From NCBI GenBank assembly GCA_017654735.1, contig JADPYG010000088.1:2046001-2110000 (forward strand): DNA of 64,000 nt, in the 5' to 3' direction. The position numbers and the translations under genes were made by a program. Positions 61,262-64,000 of this stretch are shown here, one piece after another (the stretch's first letter is position 1; each line of letters opens with the position of its first letter). Below the pieces are notes generated by a model. The model ran no database searches, was not told the DNA's origin, and was given only the letters and a program-made list of their open reading frames with translations. Source of the stretch: Vishniacozyma victoriae. Lineage: Eukaryota; Basidiomycota; Tremellomycetes; Tremellales; Bulleribasidiaceae.

Positions 61262-62881
61262 TAGACGATGAAGACGTCCTGGGAACAGCTTGCATGTCGG
61301 ATCAAACAGAGCCTTCGATATCTCGCCTCCTCTATATGAGCAGGAAAGCGGAAATCACACATCCGCTAAACTCGTAGAGCGAGGCCTCTAAGTCCTCGAG
61401 TGCATCCCAACATTGATGATACTGTCGTGCTGTCGTTGTGCAAGTCTTGTATGACCCATAACATACAACCTTCATCAAGGGATTACTTCCGCTTAATATC
61501 CGGCCTGTTGTTGACTTCTATGTTGAATATGAAAACAATGAACTCACATCGAGCTATGTTTCAAAACCCTAGCATCTTCCAAACCCCTATCATCCGGACA
61601 GCGGAAAGCCATTGTGTATGGCTTGGCTTCAAGGCACTAATCATGTCTCAATCACCCGACCTGACACCAGGGGAACAACAATGAAGTCTAATGATCCCGT
61701 TGACAGCTCATTCCTCACCTTTCTCCTTTCTCCCCTATGTTCACCGGTATAGTTCAGCCTCCTACATCATGAATGTGTGACGCACACAGCTGGTTGTGTT
61801 AGAATTACCATGGCCAAAGTCTGGAAATCGATCAAATAGCTTCATCTGGTGCCAACCCCTCATTAATCGCTTATTGTCCTTTAGCCTTCAGCGCCTTGTC
61901 ACACAGCTATATTCCCCTCACAGGGGCTATTCGCCGAGAGGATTACCCGTCTTGGCCCACTTCAGAACATATTCAGATATATAAGTAGCGAAGGAATCAT
62001 TCGCAAGTCGTCTCTTCTTCCATTATCTATATCACTGATATCGTTATAACTCGTTTACTTATACCATGATGACTTCGATCCTTCGCTATCGTCAAATGAT
62101 ATCCACCGCCTAGGATAGAGCATTCGAGAAGTCCAGTCTGGGTCAGACTGTGCCGTACCCTCCTTGATCAGGTCGGGAGTTCGACTTCCCCTTCAAATTC
62201 ACATCATGTTGATCTCTCCACCTTCTCACTCTACATCATGCTTAGTCCGTTATATGTATCTCGCTATACGACCATAGGCTGATCCAGTAGTTGACCGATA
62301 CATGGCTCATTACCGTCCGTTCCCATCTCCGCCAAGCCATTACCCGCGTCTTTTATCAGGTAACCTAGTATCCACATCCTCACCTCAATGACCCATCATC
62401 CTCCTCCTCCCACCAACACCGCCCCTGCCCACCACTTGTCATCCGCTAATCAAGTAGCTCGACCATCATATATCATTCCGTGATTCAGGAATCCTTGGCC
62501 ATCGCTCATCCTCCATGGTCAGTTCCGCTATCGATACCCTCGCCCCACTTCACCTCGTCCCTAGGCCCTCCTGATCCATATCCCCATCGCCATCCAACAT
62601 ATGCCTACTATATCTCGAACTATGCTGACCAGTAGCTCGACTAAGAGGAAGTACTTCGCCAATCTCGTCGTTCGTGATACGCTTCGCCATCAACATCCTC
62701 AACCCCTTCCACTCCGACCTCGTTCCCTCTCTACCTCAACCCCGATCCACCACCTCTGTGCTCGGTGTCACGTAGTGGGTCGACTACGATAAACTCCTTC
62801 GCATATATTTACAAGCCTTTCATACAAGGCTCTTCGACTTCGACCTCGAACAAAAACAGATGTCCCAGACAAGCAAAAGGA
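61262..62881. other. 1.6-kb stretch with no supported gene
   Basis: Open frames here (94 codons from 61400, 62 from 61796, 63 from 62601) have no homology, codon bias or splice context that I trust. Notable items are a TATA-like ATATATAAG (61977-61985) with a pyrimidine-rich leader and the start codons at 62065-62070 but only 15 codons open, a hairpin CAGTCT-GGGTC-AGACTG (62134-62150), and a B-box-like GGAGTTCGACTTCC (about 62176-62189). A non-coding RNA is possible but unsupported. Confidence 0.4.
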
Positions 62882-62962
62882 TGGCTCGAAGGTGGATCGA
62901 ACACCTGACCTTGGCAAGTGAAATTCTTCAGTGCCACGCTCTCCCAGCTGAGCTATCAAGCC
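62882..62962 (-). tRNA. tRNA-Phe (anticodon GAA) with 8-nt intron
   Basis: Minus strand. Acceptor GGCTTGA pairs with TCGAGCC (one U-G), discriminator A. D arm TAGCTCAGCTGGGAGAGC holds the A box. Anticodon stem TGGCA/TGCCA encloses CTGAAG, the 8-nt intron AATTTCAC, then T, placing GAA at 34-36. T arm AGGTG-TTCGATC-CACCT contains the B box. 73 mature bases plus the intron. Confidence 0.94.
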
Positions 62963-63312
62963 CGGATTATTGGAAGACAGGCGGACACGCGCAATATTGT
63001 ATGTCAGCAAAGAAATTGCCTGATCGCCCTGCAGACCTCGGTAGCTTGGAGCGGGCGAATTTCTGGTCACAACGGTCTTGACGGCACCATCAGGCCGGGC
63101 TTCTGGCAGTCTCCATATGACTTTGCAGTTTTTGTGAGTCTGCTGGACAACTATCGCAATTGAATCGCTAACGATACAGCACAAACATGAGAGCAAAGGG
63201 GACATGCATGTAACAACAGTATATCGACCCGAAAATATAAAGCAAGCGAAAAGACGAAATATTAACAAATAAAAGCAAGGACCAAGACTATCTATACAAT
63301 CCGATGAGGAAT
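62963..63312. other. Spacer between tRNA-Phe and histone H3
   Basis: Contains the tRNA upstream flank and the 3' UTR of the histone gene. A long minus-strand open frame crosses the tRNA and is therefore discarded. Nothing else is seen. Confidence 0.4.
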
Positions 63313-63370
63313 CTATGATCGTTCTCCTCGGAGTCGTCGGGCGAGCTGAAGATCCTTGGGCTGGATGGTA

Positions 63371-63405
<35 letters not shown>

Positions 63406-63873
63406 TTCAAAGAGAGAGACGAGGTAAGCTTCGGATGCTTCCTGGAGGGCAGCGACGGCGGAGGATTGGAATCGGCTGGATCGTCAGCTTGAGCATTCCA
63501 AGAAAGGGATGGAAGAAACGTACAGATCAGTCTTGAAATCCTGAGCGATTTCTCGGACTAGTCGCTGGAAAGGGAGCTTTCGGATGAGGAGCTCGGTAGA
63601 TCTACATGATCAGTCATGACGGGGACAGTGGATGAAGAAGGACTTACTTCTGGTATCGCCTAATCTCTCTGAGGGCGACGGTACCGGGCCTGTACCTATG
63701 GGGCTTCTTGACACCTCCAGTGGTAGTGGACTTGGTACCTGCGGTCTTCCTGGAAGCCTTGGCGGCGACTGATTATTAGCCCAGTATCAGATAGATGACA
63801 GTGATGACTTACGCTGCTTTCGGGGAGCTTTTCCACCGGTAGACTTTCGTGCGGTTTGCTTAGTTCGGGCCAT
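63313..63873 (-). CDS. Histone H3 with a 4-residue insertion near K27
   Basis: Four exons, three introns with exact joins (KQ-LAAK, RYQK-STELL, TDL-RFQSS). The product has 140 residues with the Met, against 136 for standard H3. The start [20 protein letters not shown] is canonical and the histone fold ([60 protein letters not shown]) is ordinary basidiomycete H3, so it is a nucleosome core H3 and not CENP-A, whose longer loop 1 is absent. The tail differs: K23 is followed by [20 protein letters not shown] in place of the usual [20 protein letters not shown] becomes SRKT and K36 shifts to position 40. Junctions do not lie in this segment, so it is not a splicing artefact. Confidence 0.93.
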
Positions 63874-63972
63874 TGTACTGATTTGGTGTTGGGGTTGGTT
63901 GTGAAGTGAAGAAGTAACAAGTAATGGATGAAGAGCGTTGATGAGACAGCTAATCAGCGGTCTAATGGTCTG

Positions 63973-63980
63973 CTTATATA
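63973..63980 (-). promoter_or_regulatory. TATA box of the histone H3 gene
   Basis: On the minus strand TATATAAG lies about 100 bp before the ATG at 63873. Position and sequence fit; nothing more can be said from the remaining bases. Confidence 0.5.
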
Positions 63981-64000
63981 TGTATACATGCCCCTTTACC

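Noticed and set aside
61400..61684. 94-codon plus-strand frame
   Set aside because: No homology, no codon bias, and no splice signals linking it to other frames.
62100..62200. Possible plus-strand tRNA with GGAGTTCGACTTCC as B box
   Set aside because: The T stem needs an A-C mismatch, no A box with the TRGYNNANNNGG pattern lies at the right distance, and the acceptor ends do not pair.
62768..63268. 166-codon minus-strand open frame
   Set aside because: It runs across the well-folded tRNA-Phe gene and shows no homology or splice context.
63313..63873. Histone H3 gene as a centromeric CENP-A
   Set aside because: The tail is unusual but the loop 1 and alpha-2 region ([13 protein letters not shown]) is ordinary H3 with no CENP-A extension.

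Overview
The window is nuclear DNA of a basidiomycete yeast, most likely a tremellomycete related to Cryptococcus or Kwoniella. The evidence is a dense set of spliced genes with very short introns (about 33-60 nt, GT...AG, usually with a CTGAC or CTGAT branch motif about 5-15 nt before the acceptor), nuclear tRNAs with introns after position 37, a histone H3 core of basidiomycete type, and single-copy genes (CDC45, NAF1, WDR7, GPATCH1) typical of a gene-dense fungal chromosome. No bacterial features, CRISPR array or intact transposon is visible. Most genes are given below as spliced spans; I solved many, not all, of the junctions by eye.

Layout. 1-6.5 kb: a lineage-specific cluster of four related BTB/POZ-like genes, at least one of them broken, with an MDR-type oxidoreductase inserted. 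6.7-21 kb: housekeeping genes: a PEX8-like peroxin ending in AKL, GPATCH1, a WDR7/rabconnectin-3 beta homologue, a SOD-fold mitoribosomal protein, tRNA-Trp and BFR1. 21-32 kb: CDC45, a phospholipase D, ERV2, and a large disordered protein. 32-38.4 kb: two tandem covarying hairpin units in a convergent spacer, a decapping-activator (EDC/PNRC)-like gene, an 890-residue mitochondrial helical-repeat protein, and a POF1/NMNAT-like nucleotidyltransferase. 38.6-44.5 kb: a full-length ABCC transporter. 45-52.5 kb: a multi-pass membrane protein, an unknown nuclear-type protein, the GCFC-domain splicing factor PAXBP1, and complex I subunit NDUFB9. 52.8-58.3 kb: a divergent cellulose-related pair, an AA9 lytic polysaccharide monooxygenase and an intracellular GH3 beta-glucosidase. 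58.4-64 kb: NAF1, an NR2C2AP-like discoidin protein, a long gene-poor stretch, tRNA-Phe and a histone H3 gene with an unusual tail.

Themes. Three RNA-processing factors (GPATCH1, PAXBP1, NAF1) fit an intron-rich genome. The AA9/GH3 pair shares one 1.2-kb promoter region and could act in sequence on beta-glucan. The observations most worth following are the tandem hairpin units at 32.34-32.49 kb, which keep their pairing while changing their sequence, the four-residue insertion next to K27 in histone H3, and the BTB-like gene family with a C-terminal CxxC.
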